From positions 299,512 through 363,511 of the forward strand of contig NZ_SPHY01000002.1 in assembly GCF_004796535.1 (NCBI RefSeq): a stretch of DNA of 64,000 nucleotides. The letters run 5' to 3'. The notes beneath the pieces are model-generated. The model was not told the DNA's origin. It saw only the letters and a program-made list of their open reading frames with translations, and made no database searches. A program made the position numbers and the translations under genes. Below are positions 63,449 to 64,000 of this stretch, piece after piece. Every line of letters begins with the position of its first letter. Within the stretch, counting starts at the first letter, position 1. This DNA is from Sphingomonas flavalba. GTDB taxonomy: Bacteria > Pseudomonadota > Alphaproteobacteria > Sphingomonadales > Sphingomonadaceae.

Positions 63449-64000
63449 CCTTTCAGTGCGAAGGGTCGGCTTGCGCTGCCACCGTCGACTCGGCGGCCGG
63501 CGCGACCGGCCTGCTCATCGTCTCCGGCGGCAATGAAGTCCGCACCGGCGCGCATGATGGCATGGCCCGCATCGCCGCCCGCATCGCGGCGGCGGGCGCG
63601 CCGGTCTGGCGCTTCGACCGGCGCGGCGTCGGCGACAGCGAAGGCGCCAATCGCGGCTATGCCGGCAGCGGGCCGGATATCGCCGCCGCCGCCGCCGCTT
63701 TCCGCGCCGCCTGCCCCGGCATCCGCCGCCTCGTCGGCTTCGGCAATTGCGACGCGGCGACGGCCCTCGCCTTGTTCGGCAAACCCGCCGGGCTGGACGC
63801 GCTGCTGCTCGCCAATCCCTGGGCGGTCGAGACGCCGGACGACCTGCCGCCGCCCGCCGCCATCCGCCGCCACTACCGCCACCGCCTGCGCGCGCCCGGC
63901 GCCTGGCGCGATCTCGTCGTCGGCCGCGTCGCCTTCGGCCGGCTGGCGCGGGGCCTGATCCGCGCCGCCCGCCCGCCCCGCACCAACGCCCTCGCCGACC
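63421..64000 (+). CDS. Hydrolase 1, XrtA-associated, partial (C-terminus outside window)
   Basis: The first 193 residues of an alpha/beta-hydrolase-like protein of the TIGR03100 type. LLIVSGGNEVRTGAHDGMAR and WRFDRRGVGDSEGANRGY are diagnostic; the elbow reads GFGNCDAATAL, with Cys in place of the usual serine. No ATG opens this frame before the conserved region; TTG 63421 is the most plausible start, inside the end of hydrolase 2 and thus coupled to it. The gene continues past the right edge. Confidence 0.85.
   Translation, partial: MDSRLRRALTFQCEGSACAATVDSAAGATGLLIVSGGNEVRTGAHDGMARIAARIAAAGAPVWRFDRRGVGDSEGANRGYAGSGPDIAAAAAAFRAACPGIRRLVGFGNCDAATALALFGKPAGLDALLLANPWAVETPDDLPPPAAIRRHYRHRLRAPGAWRDLVVGRVAFGRLARGLIRAARPPRTNALAD

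Overview
The window is about two-thirds G+C and reads as chromosome of an alphaproteobacterium of the order Sphingomonadales. Supporting this are two large TonB-dependent receptors in catabolic operons, a CcrM-type GANTC methyltransferase, a PEP-CTERM protein with the sphingomonad-type tail, a complete XrtA (exosortase A) exopolysaccharide locus, a 40-residue aa3-oxidase subunit IV ahead of a three-gene proton-pumping transhydrogenase, and folP, rnhB, glmM and ccrM packed together. No phage, insertion sequence, CRISPR array or rRNA was seen.

Region 1 (1-8.9 kb, all minus strand) is an inducible catabolic operon: AraC regulator, TonB receptor, D-2-hydroxyacid dehydrogenase, enolase-superfamily dehydratase, Old-Yellow-Enzyme reductase, FMN alpha-hydroxyacid dehydrogenase and an MFS transporter cut by the window edge. 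Most of the five genes after the receptor overlap by four bases. It suggests uptake of a polyhydroxy or hydroxy acid followed by dehydration and oxidation.

Region 2 (9.0-18.2 kb) is a second catabolic island: TonB receptor-WrbA-NTF2-like, a pca-type IclR regulator, a class III CoA-transferase, a citrate-synthase-fold (citryl-CoA lyase-like) enzyme, a VOC protein, an alpha/beta hydrolase and a MetE-like protein. Four intergenic regions each carry the same operator: two 13-bp TTCG-N5-CGAA palindromes exactly 19 bp apart. I read the island as one IclR regulon for an unidentified, possibly aromatic or methylated substrate. This is the main discovery candidate.

Region 3 (18.3-45 kb) is mostly housekeeping: a PEP-CTERM protein, tRNA-Val, a MarR-like regulator, pntB-pntA2-pntA1-coxIV, an orphan NtrC-type regulator, DUF167, GST, folP-ccrM, rnhB-thiD-glmM, aldo/keto reductase, a GT87 membrane protein, a peptide-transporter/amidohydrolase operon, M48 protease, nitroreductase, DedA, RmuC, def, recR, fmt and truA.

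Region 4 (46.3-64 kb) is the XrtA locus: amidotransferase, exosortase A, glycosyltransferase, FemAB-like protein, polysaccharide deacetylase, ATPase, outer-membrane protein, tyrosine autokinase, chain-length determinant and export lipoprotein on the minus strand; then a PLP decarboxylase and an acyl-CoA ligase (minus), divergent from a GNAT-like protein, an acyl carrier protein and two hydrolase-like proteins (plus, the last cut by the window edge). It should make and export a polysaccharide and sort PEP-CTERM proteins such as the one at 18.4 kb.
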